A stretch of 64,000 bases of DNA from Deltaproteobacteria bacterium (GTDB lineage Bacteria; Myxococcota_A; UBA796; CAJQPC01): contig JADKFE010000002.1 in NCBI GenBank assembly GCA_016717595.1, positions 124,001 through 188,000 on the forward strand, read 5' to 3'. The notes below the pieces were generated by a model. It was not told the DNA's origin, did no database searches, and saw only the letters and a list, made by a program, of their open reading frames with translations. A program made the position numbers and the translations under genes. Shown one piece after another: positions 51,960 to 61,447 of this stretch (the first letter of the stretch is position 1; every line of letters starts with the position of its first letter).

Positions 51960-54900
51960 TCAGCGCGACCGGCGCCGGGTGAAGCTGAGCAGGCCCAAGA
52001 GCCCCAACCACAGGCCGCTCGTGGGCCGCTCTTCAGTCGAGCAGCCGCAGCCGTCCTTGTCCTTCACGCCGCCGGTGTCGTCGATGACCCCGGTGTCGTC
52101 GCCTTCGCCGGTGTCGTCGGTGACCCCGGTGTCGTCCAAGCCAGAGTCATCGCCGCCCTCGGCGACGAGGGGATCCGTGCCCGCCGCGATCTCATCGCCG
52201 TCGTTCACCCCGTCGCCGTCGGTGTCAGGGTTCAGCGCGTCTGTCTCGTAGTCTCGCTCGTCCCCGTCAGAGAGCCCGTCGGCGTCGCTGTCGGCGTTTA
52301 AGGGGTCCGTGCCCGACACGATCTCTTCACCGTCGCTGAGCCCATCGGCGTCGCTGTCCGCGCTCAATGGATCGGTCCCGCCAGACAGCTCCTCACCGTC
52401 CGTCAGCCCGTCCTCATCGCTGTCAGCGACGAGGGGATCGGTGCCAGCGGACACCTCCTCGCCATCGGTCAGCCCGTCCTCATCGCTGTCAGCGACGGTG
52501 GGCTCCGTGCCGAGGCTCTGCTCTTCGTCGTCATCGAGGCCGTCCAGATCCGTGTCTGTCGCACAGTCCGACGTCCCCAGCGTGCGCTCGTCGCTGTAGC
52601 TCAGGCCGTCGCCGTCCTCGTCTCCGGTGGGTCCGCCCAAGCTGTCACAGTCGGAGTCTACGCCGTCGCCGCAGGTCTCCGTCGCGCCGGGGTACACTGA
52701 AGAGTTGTTGTCGTCACACTCCGCGCAGGCCGCGAAGGCGTCTCCGTCGCTGTTCTCGTAGCCCGTCGATCCATCACAGTTGTAGTCGTTGGGATCGGTG
52801 CAGTCCGTCTCCGTCGCGCTGGGGTTAAACGCCAGATCGCTGTCGTCACAGTCGCCCAAGGGCAGGCTGGCCGGCGCCTCCCCGGCGTCATCACAGTCCG
52901 CGTCGCTGGAGATCAGCTCGTCCTCTAAGCGGTAGCCGTCCCCGTCCTCGTCTACATAACAGCGCTCGCCGCCGTCACAGTCCTGATCGACGCCGTCACC
53001 CACCCCCTCCGTGGCGCTGGGGTAGATCGTGACCTCGTCGTCATCACAGTCTTCGCCGGGGGTGACCGAGCCCGACGCCGATGACGCGCCGTACCCATCG
53101 CCGTCCGCGTCGATCATGCAGTCCGTCGCCGAGTCCAGAGGCGCGGCGCCGGGGAAGGTCAAGGCCGAGTCGTCATCACAGTCCCCAGACGGCGCCGCCG
53201 CGCTCAGCTCTCCGCTGCCATCACAGAGCACATCGGAGGAGGCCACGCTCACGTCCGCGTGAAAGCCGTCACCGTCTGTGTCCACAAAACACAGCTCGAT
53301 GCCGTCACAGTTCTGATCGACCTCGTCACCTACCCCCTCAGCGGTGCCTGGGAAGATGACGGGGTCGGAGTCATCACAGTCACCGTCGCTGTCCGAGGCG
53401 TCCGCCTCGCCGGAGTCGGCGCAGTCCTCGTCGTCGGAGCTGCGTGTGGCGCCGGTGTGAAACCCGTCGTCATCGTCATCCACATAACAGAGCTCTTCGC
53501 CGTCACAGCTCTGATCGACGCCGTCGCCGACCTGCTCGGTCGCGCCCGGGTAACGAGCGCCGCTGTCGTCATCACAGTCCGTCCCAGCGCTCACCGCGCC
53601 GATGGCCTTGGCGTCGCCGAAGCCGTCGCCGTCGTTGTCGGCCATACACGCCGTGGCGGAGTCCTTCGGCGCCGCGCCGGGGAAGGTCTGCGAGGCGCCG
53701 TCGTCACAGTCGCCGCTGGCCTGGGAGCTCGGCGCCTCGACACCGTCAACACAGTCAAGGTCCGCCGAGCCGATGGTCTGATCCCCGCGGAAGCCGTCGT
53801 TGTCGGCGTCCTGATAGCAGAGGTCGCCGCCGTCACAGTCCTGATCGACCCCGTCCGAGACCGTCTCCGCGGCCCCCGGATTCACCGATGCCGAGCCGTC
53901 ATTGCAGTCGGTGCCCGCGCTCACCCCGGTCACGGGGCCCAGATCCCCATACCCGTCGCCGTCGTTGTCGGTCATGCAGGCCGAGGCCGAGTCCAACGCG
54001 GCGGCGCCGGGGTAGGTGAAGGCGTCCTCATCGGCACAGTCCCCGGCGGGGTAAGCTCCGCCGACCTCCCCGGCGTCCGCGCAGTCGCTGTCCGCGGAGC
54101 TGACCGTCGCCGAGCCACGGAACCCGTCGTTGTCATCATCGACATAACAGAGCTCGACGCCGTCGCAGGTCTGGTCGACGCCGTCCGCGACCACCTCCGT
54201 CGCGGCGGGGCTCACGCCGCTGGCGCTGTCATCACAGTCTGTCCCCGCGACCACCCCCGTGGCCGGGGCCACGTCTCCATAGCCGTCGCCGTCCGCGTCG
54301 GACATACAGGCCGTGCTCGACTCCTTCTCGGCGCTCCCGGGGAAGGTCTTGTTGTCGCTGTCATCACAGTCTTTGGGAGGGCAGAAGCCGTCGCCGTCCC
54401 CATCCACACAGTTGCCGAGATAAATGTAGGCCGCGCCGCGGTTGCTCGTGGTGCCGTAGGCCCCGATGATCACGTCCTGGAAGTCGTCGTTGTTCACGTC
54501 CCCGGCCATGCCGACGGAGTAACCAAAGTAGGTGTTCGTCGAGAGCCCGGAGAGCGTCGTCACGGCCGTGGAGGCGAGCCCGGCGGAGGAGCCCTCAAAC
54601 AGATAGGCCGCGCCGGTGTTCGAGCTGACCCCAGAGGCGCCGACGATGAGGTCGTCGTATCCGTCGGCGTTGATGTCGGCCCCGCCGCGCAGCGCCGTCC
54701 CAAAGTAGCTCCCCGTGCTCGGGCCCAGCAGACGCAGGTCATAGGTGGTCGAGACGCCCGCTGATCCGCCCTGGTAGAGATACGCCGCGCCCGTGTTGGA
54801 GCTGTAGCCGCTGGCGCCCACGGCGAGGTCGCTGTAACCGTCGCCGTTCACGTCCCCGGCGCCGGAGAGCGCCTGGCCAAAGGACTCGCCGCTGCCTCCG

Positions 54901-56372
54901 CTCCCGCTGAGCGTGGCCACCACGCTGGTGCCGAGGCCCGCGCTTCCGCCGTGGAAGACGTAGACGCGCCCGGCGCTGGAGCTGTGGGCGGGGGCGCCCA
55001 CGGCGATGTCGTCGTACCCGTCGTCGTTGAGGTCCCCAGCGCCGGCCACGGTCCAGCCGAAGAAGCCCGCGCCCGAGCCGGTGAGCGTCGTCGCCCCCGT
55101 CGAGCTGATGCCCGCGGCGCCGCCGTAGTAGACATACGCCGCGCCGTTGCCCGAGCTGAGGTTGTCCGCCCCAACAACAAGGTCGTTGTAACCGTCGCCG
55201 TTCACGTCTCCGGCGCCGTCCACAGACCAGCCGAACTCCCCGTTGGAGGTCGTGCCCGTCAGGGTCGTCGCCGCGGTGGTCCCGATGCCCGAGGACGAGC
55301 CGTGGTAGATGTACACCGCCCCCTTGCCCGAGGAGTTGTTGTAGGCGCCGATGGCGATCTCACCGCAGCCGTCGCCGGTCACGTCGCCCAGGGTCGCCAT
55401 GGCAAACCCGAAGTAGTTCCCCGCGGTGGCCCCGTTGAGCGAGCGGGCCGCCGTGGTGGACACCCCCGTCGCCGTGCCGTGGAAGATGTAGGCCGTGCCG
55501 CGCCCCGAGCCCAACGACGGCGCGCCGACGATCACGTCGTCATAGTCGTCGCAGTTGACGTTCCCCGCCCCAGAGACGGCCTCCCCGAAGTAGCCCGCCG
55601 AGCCCGAGCCCGAGAGGGTCGAGGTGACCGTGGTGTACAGCGGATCGATGACGATGGGGTAACGGGCGAGGCTGTCGTCCACCCAGAGGGTCAGGGTGTC
55701 GCCCTCGGCCTCCATCCACACGTCGAGGGCCGCGCCGGTGGCGTCCCAGGCCAAGAGCTGGCTCACCGTCCAGGGCGCGCCAGCCAGGTCCGCGAAGTGG
55801 GCGTCCTCGCCATCGACGCTCAGCTCCGAGGCGCCATCGAGGGTGGTGACCACCCGCAGGGGCCCCGCGCCAACGGGGCGCTCGGTCACGGTGAAGCCTT
55901 GCTCGACGCCCCGGGCCTCGCCCACCCACCACGCGGTGAGCCCGCCCTCAAAGCCCTGCTCCAAGGCCGATAGACAGGCGCCGTCGGGGGTGAAGCCCGC
56001 CGCCGGGTGACAGTCGCCCAGGGTCGGCGTCACGTCGCCGAGGAGGGTCAGGCGCTCACGACCCCAAGCCGAGACCCGCAGGCCCACACGCTGCCCGGCC
56101 TCGTCCTCCACCACCACGCCCCCGGCGTGCAGCACCGCCCAGCCGTCGGCGTGGGGCAGGTCGGCCTGGAACCGCCCCTCGTCGAGGGGAAAGATCGCCC
56201 GGCCTTCATCGAGGATACGCACCGAGACCGCGGACCACCACGCAGGATCATTCACCGAGGCCGGCGAAGACACCGCGCCAGACGGGATCTCTGCGGTTGA
56301 CCCTGAGCCTCCAGGGACACAGGAGAGGAGCGCAAAGATCGGGGACAGCGTCAGAACACGCAGGTGTGGCAT
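51960..56372 (-). CDS. Giant FG-GAP/MopE/thrombospondin-type-3 surface protein with MYXO-CTERM tag
   Basis: ATG at 56372, 1,470 aa. Layout: signal (SPIFALLSC), a beta-rich N-domain (to about 270), about seven FG-GAP integrin-like repeats (about 270-640: GAGDVNGDGYNDLVVGA style), ten or more MopE-type Cys/Asp modules (about 640-1,260), then TSP3-like DSDEDGLTDGEEVSAGTDPL repeats (about 1,270-1,400). It ends GCGCSTEER, GLWLGLLGLLSFT, then RRRSR, a MYXO-CTERM-like sorting tag. Many Ca sites imply a calcium-dependent surface adhesin. Antisense frames of 300-500 codons lie across it; all are codon-bias shadows. Confidence 0.9.
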   Translation of the reverse strand: MPHLRVLTLSPIFALLSCVPGGSGSTAEIPSGAVSSPASVNDPAWWSAVSVRILDEGRAIFPLDEGRFQADLPHADGWAVLHAGGVVVEDEAGQRVGLRVSAWGRERLTLLGDVTPTLGDCHPAAGFTPDGACLSALEQGFEGGLTAWWVGEARGVEQGFTVTERPVGAGPLRVVTTLDGASELSVDGEDAHFADLAGAPWTVSQLLAWDATGAALDVWMEAEGDTLTLWVDDSLARYPIVIDPLYTTVTSTLSGSGSAGYFGEAVSGAGNVNCDDYDDVIVGAPSLGSGRGTAYIFHGTATGVSTTAARSLNGATAGNYFGFAMATLGDVTGDGCGEIAIGAYNNSSGKGAVYIYHGSSSGIGTTAATTLTGTTSNGEFGWSVDGAGDVNGDGYNDLVVGADNLSSGNGAAYVYYGGAAGISSTGATTLTGSGAGFFGWTVAGAGDLNDDGYDDIAVGAPAHSSSAGRVYVFHGGSAGLGTSVVATLSGSGGSGESFGQALSGAGDVNGDGYSDLAVGASGYSSNTGAAYLYQGGSAGVSTTYDLRLLGPSTGSYFGTALRGGADINADGYDDLIVGASGVSSNTGAAYLFEGSSAGLASTAVTTLSGLSTNTYFGYSVGMAGDVNNDDFQDVIIGAYGTTSNRGAAYIYLGNCVDGDGDGFCPPKDCDDSDNKTFPGSAEKESSTACMSDADGDGYGDVAPATGVVAGTDCDDSASGVSPAATEVVADGVDQTCDGVELCYVDDDNDGFRGSATVSSADSDCADAGEVGGAYPAGDCADEDAFTYPGAAALDSASACMTDNDGDGYGDLGPVTGVSAGTDCNDGSASVNPGAAETVSDGVDQDCDGGDLCYQDADNDGFRGDQTIGSADLDCVDGVEAPSSQASGDCDDGASQTFPGAAPKDSATACMADNDGDGFGDAKAIGAVSAGTDCDDDSGARYPGATEQVGDGVDQSCDGEELCYVDDDDDGFHTGATRSSDDEDCADSGEADASDSDGDCDDSDPVIFPGTAEGVGDEVDQNCDGIELCFVDTDGDGFHADVSVASSDVLCDGSGELSAAAPSGDCDDDSALTFPGAAPLDSATDCMIDADGDGYGASSASGSVTPGEDCDDDEVTIYPSATEGVGDGVDQDCDGGERCYVDEDGDGYRLEDELISSDADCDDAGEAPASLPLGDCDDSDLAFNPSATETDCTDPNDYNCDGSTGYENSDGDAFAACAECDDNNSSVYPGATETCGDGVDSDCDSLGGPTGDEDGDGLSYSDERTLGTSDCATDTDLDGLDDDEEQSLGTEPTVADSDEDGLTDGEEVSAGTDPLVADSDEDGLTDGEELSGGTDPLSADSDADGLSDGEEIVSGTDPLNADSDADGLSDGDERDYETDALNPDTDGDGVNDGDEIAAGTDPLVAEGGDDSGLDDTGVTDDTGEGDDTGVIDDTGGVKDKDGCGCSTEERPTSGLWLGLLGLLSFTRRRSR

Positions 56373-56470
56373 GTGGGGGTGCCTCGGTGCCAGGGGTGGG
56401 GAGGTTTTACACCCAAGCCCTCAAGCCCTCAAGATCTCGACAAAAAATGACGTATCTTGGCCAGCTCGGC

Positions 56471-56917
56471 TCAAGGCAGGCGCACCGTGCGCAGCCAGTA
56501 CTGGTTGAGCGTGTCCGCAAGCTCTACCAACCCCTCAAAGGTGACGGGCTTGGAGATAAACGAGCTCGCCCCATAGGAGTAGCTCCGCTCGACGTCGTGG
56601 GGGGCGTGGGAGGTGGTCAACATCACCACGGGGATGTGCCGCAGCCGCGGATCGGCCTTGAGCTGCTGGAGGGTCTCATGGCCATCGAGCAGAGGCATGT
56701 TGAGGTCCATGAGCACCAAGGCCGGCACCACCGGATCCTTGCCGTTCGCCCAGGCGCGCAGCGCGTCGAGCAGCGCCTCGCCGTCGTCGGCGAAACGAAG
56801 CGGCATGCTCACCCGCGCCTCCCGGAAGGCGTCCTCCAAGAGCAGCCGATCGTCGAGGTCGTCCTCGGCGATCCACACAGCCCGAGACGCTGGGGCAACG
56901 GTCACGCGCACGGTCAC
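56471..56917 (-). CDS. Stand-alone response regulator (Rcp1-like receiver)
   Basis: GTG at 56917 or 56911 (the latter 8 nt after GGAG). A single receiver domain fills about 145 aa: acidic pair AEDDLDD near residues 18-24, phospho-acceptor Asp in LMDLNMP near 71, Thr in MLTTSHAP near 99, Lys in SKPV near 121. There is no output domain, as in Rcp1/CheY-like regulators that usually pair with phytochrome-type or hybrid kinases; no kinase of that type is in the window. Confidence 0.85.
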   Translation of the reverse strand: MTVRVTVAPASRAVWIAEDDLDDRLLLEDAFREARVSMPLRFADDGEALLDALRAWANGKDPVVPALVLMDLNMPLLDGHETLQQLKADPRLRHIPVVMLTTSHAPHDVERSYSYGASSFISKPVTFEGLVELADTLNQYWLRTVRLP

Positions 56918-57045
56918 CTCTCCGCAAGATCCGGCAATATAAGCGGCAGAGCGGCCAGCGCACGTCCCGGATCACCCTCCTCCGCCGATCGGGCCCATCC
57001 CCACCCTCACAAAAATACAACACCATCGCTGCATTGCATCTTTGT

Positions 57046-59151
57046 TTACTCACAGCCCGTCAGCCCCTCCACCCAGGCCGAGATCAAGGCCAGGCCCTCG
57101 GCGTCCAGAGTGTTGACGCCGACGGGGGGCATCTTCGCCGCGCCGCTGTCTTCGATTCGCGCGATGAGCACGCTGCGGGCGGGATCTCCCGGCGCGATCA
57201 CCCGAGCGTCGTCAATCCCAAGATCCCCCGCTGAAGGCGCCACGTCGCAGGCGCCGGTCTCCCCCAGAGGCACCCCCCAGCGCAGGTCCAGGCTCACCCG
57301 ATCTTGTTCGCCGGGGCGGTGGCAGCTCCCGCAGTTGGTGTGCAGCCAGCTCCGCGCCCGATCCTCGACGCTCCCCTCCCCCGCTGGATCCACCAGCGGC
57401 GGAGCGGCCGGGCTCGGCGCCGACTGAATCAGCCCCGCGTGAAGCCAGGTCTCAAGCTGATCCCCCACGACGCCGTTGGGGTACAAAAACTCCCCGTCAA
57501 GCTGCGACAGCTCCAGCCCCAAGACACGCCCCGCCGAGGCGGTGTGACAGGTGAGACAGCTCGCCTGATCGGGGAGGAGCCAGCCGTGAACCTCGGCCCC
57601 GCCCGGCGCAAAGATCGCGTCCTCGCCGTCGTCTTGCCAGGCGTAGCTGTAGCCAGCCCAGCCGCCATCGTCGTGTCGCATCAACAGCCGGGTCTCCACC
57701 AGCCGCTCGCTCGCCCAAAAATGTTTCACCACGACGCTGCCGATGGGCAGCTCCGCCCGCCCTGTCGCATCAAAGGTGAGCGACTCCCCATCGGGCAGCC
57801 CAAACCACCGCCCCTTCTCGGCGCCGTCCGACCAGAACGGCGCGTTCACCCCATAGGGGATGAGCCCGGCGCTCACCTCACCGCCCGGCCCCACGCAGCC
57901 CGTCTCGCTCAGCCGCGTCGGGAAGCTCGACGCCGTGGCCTCGCCCGCGGGCATCAGCCGCCACAGACCGCCCTCACTGCTGTACTCCACGAGGATCACC
58001 TCCCCGTCGCCGTCCTCCACGAAGGTCACCGTGCGGCCGTCCATCGCCGAGAGCAGCGTTGAGGCCGACCAAACGCCGGTCTCGGGGTCTTGGCGGAGGG
58101 CCTGGAGCGTCGGCACCACAAAGTCGGAGAACAGGTACATCCCGGCGAGGTTCGGGATCGCCGAGCCCCGGTACACCACCCCGCCGACGACGCTGCGGGC
58201 GTCGGCGTCATGGGCATAGGCGTGGAGCGGCGGGATCAGCGCCGGGTCACCGCACTCCTCCTCCGAGCGCCCGCAATAGCTCCCCTCGTAGATCGGCCAG
58301 CCGTAGTTCCCGCCCCGGGCCACCCGGCTCACCTCCTCCTCCCGCGCGCCGCCGACGTCCCCCACCCACATCTCCCCGGTGAGCCGATCGAGGCTCCAGC
58401 CCCAGGGGTTGCGTAGGCCCATCGCCCAGACCTCGGGCGCGCCGCCGACGCCGTCGGGCCAGGGGTTGTCAACAGGGATGCTGTATGGACTGCCGCCGTC
58501 GAGGTCGATGCGTAGGATCTTGCCGTACCACGACTGGGGATCTTGGGCGGCCCAGGCGTCGTCGCCGCCGTCTCCGAAGGCGATCCGCAGCATCCCCTCG
58601 TGATCGAAGCCAATGCGCCCGCCGTTGTGGTTCTTCGCGGGCTGGTCCAGCCGCAAGATCACCTCCTCGCTGCTCGGATCCAGGCTCAGCCCGCCGTCCT
58701 TCGAGGTGAGCCGTGAGATGAAGGAGGTGAGCTGAGAGTCAACAAGACCGGTGTAAGAGACGATCCACTCGTCCGCCCGGCTTGGGTGCGGGGCGACGCC
58801 GAGCAGGCCCCGCTCCCCATCGGCGTACACCCGGTCGCTCAGGTCCACAAACACCCGGGGGCTGGCGGCCTCATCGTCGTCCACGGCCCAGATCACCCCG
58901 CCCTTCTCGGCGACCACGAAGGCGCCGGGCTCAATCCACACCGCCGCCGTGGCCTGGTTGAAGCTGGCGTTGGGCACGATCCGCTGAAGGCTCACCTCAG
59001 CGCCCACCACCGCCGGACGCGCCACGGCCAAACAGTCGGGGTTGGCCGGGCGCGCGGGGAGACCCCAGACCGGCGCGGTGTCGACCACCGGCGGCGTGTC
59101 CTTAGAGTCGGGCGTCGCACAAACGATCAGGGAGAGCAGGAGCGTAGGCAT
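57046..59151 (-). CDS. Glucose-dehydrogenase-like beta-propeller fused to c-type cytochrome-like C-terminus
   Basis: ATG at 59151 (701 aa); MPTLLLSLIVC is a lipoprotein signal. Residues of about 45-400 match the sugar dehydrogenase/HHIP propeller (RVFVDLSDRVYADGERGLLG, HNGGRIGFD, AMGLRNPWGWSLDRLTGEMWVGDVG, NYGWPIYEG). The second half (about 420-700) contains CLTCHTAS and CGSCHRPGEQ, two CxxCH haem-c-type sites, around SYAWQDDGEDA. It may oxidise a sugar or aldose and pass electrons to its own haem; PQQ use is inferred from the family. A lysine- and aspartate-rich N-linker follows the Cys. Confidence 0.8.
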   Translation of the reverse strand: MPTLLLSLIVCATPDSKDTPPVVDTAPVWGLPARPANPDCLAVARPAVVGAEVSLQRIVPNASFNQATAAVWIEPGAFVVAEKGGVIWAVDDDEAASPRVFVDLSDRVYADGERGLLGVAPHPSRADEWIVSYTGLVDSQLTSFISRLTSKDGGLSLDPSSEEVILRLDQPAKNHNGGRIGFDHEGMLRIAFGDGGDDAWAAQDPQSWYGKILRIDLDGGSPYSIPVDNPWPDGVGGAPEVWAMGLRNPWGWSLDRLTGEMWVGDVGGAREEEVSRVARGGNYGWPIYEGSYCGRSEEECGDPALIPPLHAYAHDADARSVVGGVVYRGSAIPNLAGMYLFSDFVVPTLQALRQDPETGVWSASTLLSAMDGRTVTFVEDGDGEVILVEYSSEGGLWRLMPAGEATASSFPTRLSETGCVGPGGEVSAGLIPYGVNAPFWSDGAEKGRWFGLPDGESLTFDATGRAELPIGSVVVKHFWASERLVETRLLMRHDDGGWAGYSYAWQDDGEDAIFAPGGAEVHGWLLPDQASCLTCHTASAGRVLGLELSQLDGEFLYPNGVVGDQLETWLHAGLIQSAPSPAAPPLVDPAGEGSVEDRARSWLHTNCGSCHRPGEQDRVSLDLRWGVPLGETGACDVAPSAGDLGIDDARVIAPGDPARSVLIARIEDSGAAKMPPVGVNTLDAEGLALISAWVEGLTGCE

Positions 59152-59256
59152 GACCCCAGCATAGCCTCCGCCCGCCGGAGCCTGTAAGCACGATGAAAGG
59201 CCCACCCCTCACCCAACGCCGCCATGATGTGTCTCCTCACCGGAGTCAGGCCCAAC

Positions 59257-59619
59257 ATGCTCATCGTCCTCATCGTGCTCTTCGGATGCAACAAAGATGA
59301 TGTCAACTACGAGGCCTGCGACGTCGTCGATGACTGCGCGGACTGGATCCCCGAGGGCGCCACCGGGGTCTGCCTTGAGAAGTCCGGCGGCGGCTTCTGC
59401 TCTTGGGAGTGCGCCGCCGATGACGACTGCGCCGCCCCAGAGGACGACGAGCACCCCTATGCGTACGTCTGCTCGTCCTTCGAGAGCGACCCCGCGCTGT
59501 ACTGCTTCCCCTCCTGCGAAGACGAGGGCGACACCGACGGCGAGGTCTGCCCCGAGGGCTTCACCTGCCGCAGCACCGGCGGCGGCTCCGACAACCGCCG
59601 CATCTGTTTCCCTGAGTGA
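59257..59619 (+). CDS. Small Cys-rich lipoprotein
   Basis: ATG at 59257 gives MLIVLIVLFGC, a clear lipoprotein signal; an ATG at 59224 is possible. The mature 105 residues hold about ten Cys (EACD, DDCAD, GVCLE, GFCSWECAADDDCAA, YVCSS, LYCFPSCED, EVCPEGFTC, RICFPE), a compact disulphide-rich domain like those of myxobacterial extracellular lipoproteins. No activity known. Nine bases separate it from the oxygenase. Confidence 0.7.
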   Translation: MLIVLIVLFGCNKDDVNYEACDVVDDCADWIPEGATGVCLEKSGGGFCSWECAADDDCAAPEDDEHPYAYVCSSFESDPALYCFPSCEDEGDTDGEVCPEGFTCRSTGGGSDNRRICFPE

Positions 59620-59628
59620 GCCCACCCG

Positions 59629-60201
59629 ATGACGCTGCGCCGTGTGCCCCACGATGAGCTGATCTACACCGTGCCCGAGGCGCTGACCCCGGCGGAGTGC
59701 GCTCTGTGGATTGAGCACGGCGAACGTGTCGGCTTTGACGAGGCCCCGGTCACCACGGGCCAAGGCGCGGTGATGCGGCCTGAGCTGCGCAACAACCGCC
59801 GGGTGATGATCGACGCCCCCGAGGCCGCCGCGGCGCTCTGGGCGCGCCTCGCCCACGTCGCCCCGCCCCCTTGGCGTGAGCGCCCGGCCATCGGGCTCAA
59901 CGAGCGCTTTCGACTGTATCGTTATGGTCCCGGCGAGCGTTTTCTGCCCCACCACGACGGCGCGTACAGTCGCCCAAACGGTGAGCGGAGCGCCTGGACG
60001 TTGATGGTCTTCTTGAACGCGGTGACCGAGGGCGGTGAGACACGCTTCTTTCGGTCACGCTCTCAAGCGCCATTCGTCACGATCACCCCAAGCGTAGGCA
60101 CGGCGCTGTTTTTCCTGCACCCCATCCTGCATGAGGGCGCGGAGGTGCGGCAGGGCATTAAATACGCCCTGCGCACCGACGTGATGTTCGCCGCGCCGTG
60201 A
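59629..60201 (+). CDS. 2-oxoglutarate/Fe(II) oxygenase (prolyl-4-hydroxylase-like)
   Basis: ATG at 59629 (190 aa). Facial triad: H108-x-D110 in LPHHDGAY, distal His near 168 in HPILHEGAEV, and the 2OG-binding Arg about 11 residues later in YALRTDVMF. The fold order matches the small procollagen-hydroxylase-like (P4Hc) group: RLYRYGPGERFLPHHD, LNAVTEGGETRFF. The substrate may be a protein or a small molecule. No signal peptide, so it is cytoplasmic. Confidence 0.85.
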   Translation: MTLRRVPHDELIYTVPEALTPAECALWIEHGERVGFDEAPVTTGQGAVMRPELRNNRRVMIDAPEAAAALWARLAHVAPPPWRERPAIGLNERFRLYRYGPGERFLPHHDGAYSRPNGERSAWTLMVFLNAVTEGGETRFFRSRSQAPFVTITPSVGTALFFLHPILHEGAEVRQGIKYALRTDVMFAAP

Positions 60202-60219
60202 GACGCGGCGAGCGGCGTC

Positions 60220-61317
60220 TCAGCGAGCCAAGAGCACGATCGTCGCGATGACCGCGATGATCGCCACGATGAGGCCGACGATCTTCGCCGTGGAGTACGG
60301 CGCGGTGCCGCTGGCCTCCCCGGTGAGACCGTTCACCAGGTAACGGTGGGGCGTGCCATTGTATTGGTACGCGGCCACCCAGATCGGCAACAACAAGAGC
60401 TTAAACCGGCCGTCGTAGTACCGAACCTTGATCTCCAGGTTGCGCACCTCGTCGCCGCCGACCTTCTCTTCACACTTCTCCTCGATGATCTCCTCCATGA
60501 TCTTCTTGGCCAGCTCATAGCCCTCGTCGAGGCCCTTCTGGTAACGCTCGGCGACGAAGCCCTGGAGGAACTTGGGGCTGTACGGGGTGAGCTTGTCCAG
60601 GGGGAAGGGCTGGAGCGTCTGGAACAGCTCTTGTTCGATGCCCGTGGAGCCGTTGATCATCACGTCGTCAAACTGCTGGCTGTGACGACCCGACGCGCTC
60701 GACCACTTGGTCTTCTGCTCTTTACGCTCGACGGTGTTGCCGTTGTCGTCTTTCTCTTTGACCGTCTCGTAGTAGTGGGTGCCCTTCTCGGCCGTCCAGC
60801 CGGTGTCGGTCTTGGCGTCGATGGACCACACCGGCAGGTAGATGCCCTGCACGCTGCCCAAGGCCGCCATCTCCTTGAGGCCGTTGGGGCGGAACCACAG
60901 GCCGCCGAGCCACTCGCGGAACTTTCGCTGGGCGTCGGAGCGCTCAATGCGGAACGGCGCCACGGCGTCGGGGCGTAAGGCGTCGTACTTGCTCGGGTTG
61001 GGCGTGAGCTGGTGGCTGCCGCAGAACGGGCACGACGTGGCCTCGATGTGGGGCTCCACCTCGCTTGACGCCCCGCAGGATCCGCAGGCGATCTCTTTTT
61101 TGGCCTCTCCCCAGCCCGGGTTGTCGCGCATCCACGAGTCCACCTCAGAGATGAAGTGGGCCATGGGCTTGTAGGCCGCCGGAGGGCCGCCCGCCGTCGT
61201 CGGCTCGGGGGCCTCGTCCTTCACGACGTGCCCGCAGTAGGGGCAGGTGAGGTCGCCGGAGCCTGGGCTCCACTCAAGGTCAGCGTTGCAGCTTGGGCAG
61301 GGGAAGTTCTTGGCCAT
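60220..61317 (-). CDS. Zinc-ribbon membrane protein (YdjG-like)
   Basis: GAGGA before ATG 61317 (365 aa). Two zinc ribbons: CPSCN...CPYCG (residues 6-29) and CGSCG...CPFCG (about 77-100). A middle soluble domain follows (IYLPVWSIDAKTDTGW, TKWSSASGRHSQQFDDV), and the C-terminus ends in one hydrophobic helix (AKIVGLIVAIIAVIATIVLLAR). This pattern matches zinc-ribbon proteins encoded next to SPFH proteins, such as YdjG beside YdjI in Bacillus subtilis, which help recruit PspA to the membrane. Its partner lies just upstream, with a terminator between. Confidence 0.75.
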   Translation of the reverse strand: MAKNFPCPSCNADLEWSPGSGDLTCPYCGHVVKDEAPEPTTAGGPPAAYKPMAHFISEVDSWMRDNPGWGEAKKEIACGSCGASSEVEPHIEATSCPFCGSHQLTPNPSKYDALRPDAVAPFRIERSDAQRKFREWLGGLWFRPNGLKEMAALGSVQGIYLPVWSIDAKTDTGWTAEKGTHYYETVKEKDDNGNTVERKEQKTKWSSASGRHSQQFDDVMINGSTGIEQELFQTLQPFPLDKLTPYSPKFLQGFVAERYQKGLDEGYELAKKIMEEIIEEKCEEKVGGDEVRNLEIKVRYYDGRFKLLLLPIWVAAYQYNGTPHRYLVNGLTGEASGTAPYSTAKIVGLIVAIIAVIATIVLLAR

Positions 61318-61360
61318 CGTCAGGTCCTCGTTTCGACGGCGCAAGACTATCACCCCTGAC

Positions 61361-61395
61361 AAAAAAACGCCGAGCCCCAATGACGGGACTCGGCG
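61361..61395 (-). terminator. Intrinsic terminator after the SPFH gene
   Basis: On the minus strand CGCCGAG (61395-61389) pairs with CTCGGCG (61374-61368), and TTTTTTT follows at 61367-61361. The stem plus seven U is textbook. A short direct repeat CGACTTTGTT(G/C)GGATC lies just before it. Confidence 0.9.
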
Positions 61396-61447
61396 ACTTT
61401 GTTGGGATCCGCTCGACTTTGTTCGGATCAGCGCCCGGAGGCGACGA

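Noticed and set aside
53259..54764. 501-codon Val/Ala-rich frame on the plus strand
   Set aside because: Mirror of the Asp-rich MopE modules of the giant surface protein; Asp codons read as Val on the other strand.
54951..55973. 340-codon frame on the plus strand
   Set aside because: Antisense shadow of the FG-GAP region.
56918..57045. AT-rich patch as a promoter for the response regulator
   Set aside because: TATATT is present near 56938, but no matching -35 at 16-18 bp was found, so it is left uncalled.
61390..61437. Two CGACTTTGTT(G/C)GGATC copies as a possible operator
   Set aside because: They lie just before a terminator and downstream of a gene end; two short copies alone do not support a regulatory site.
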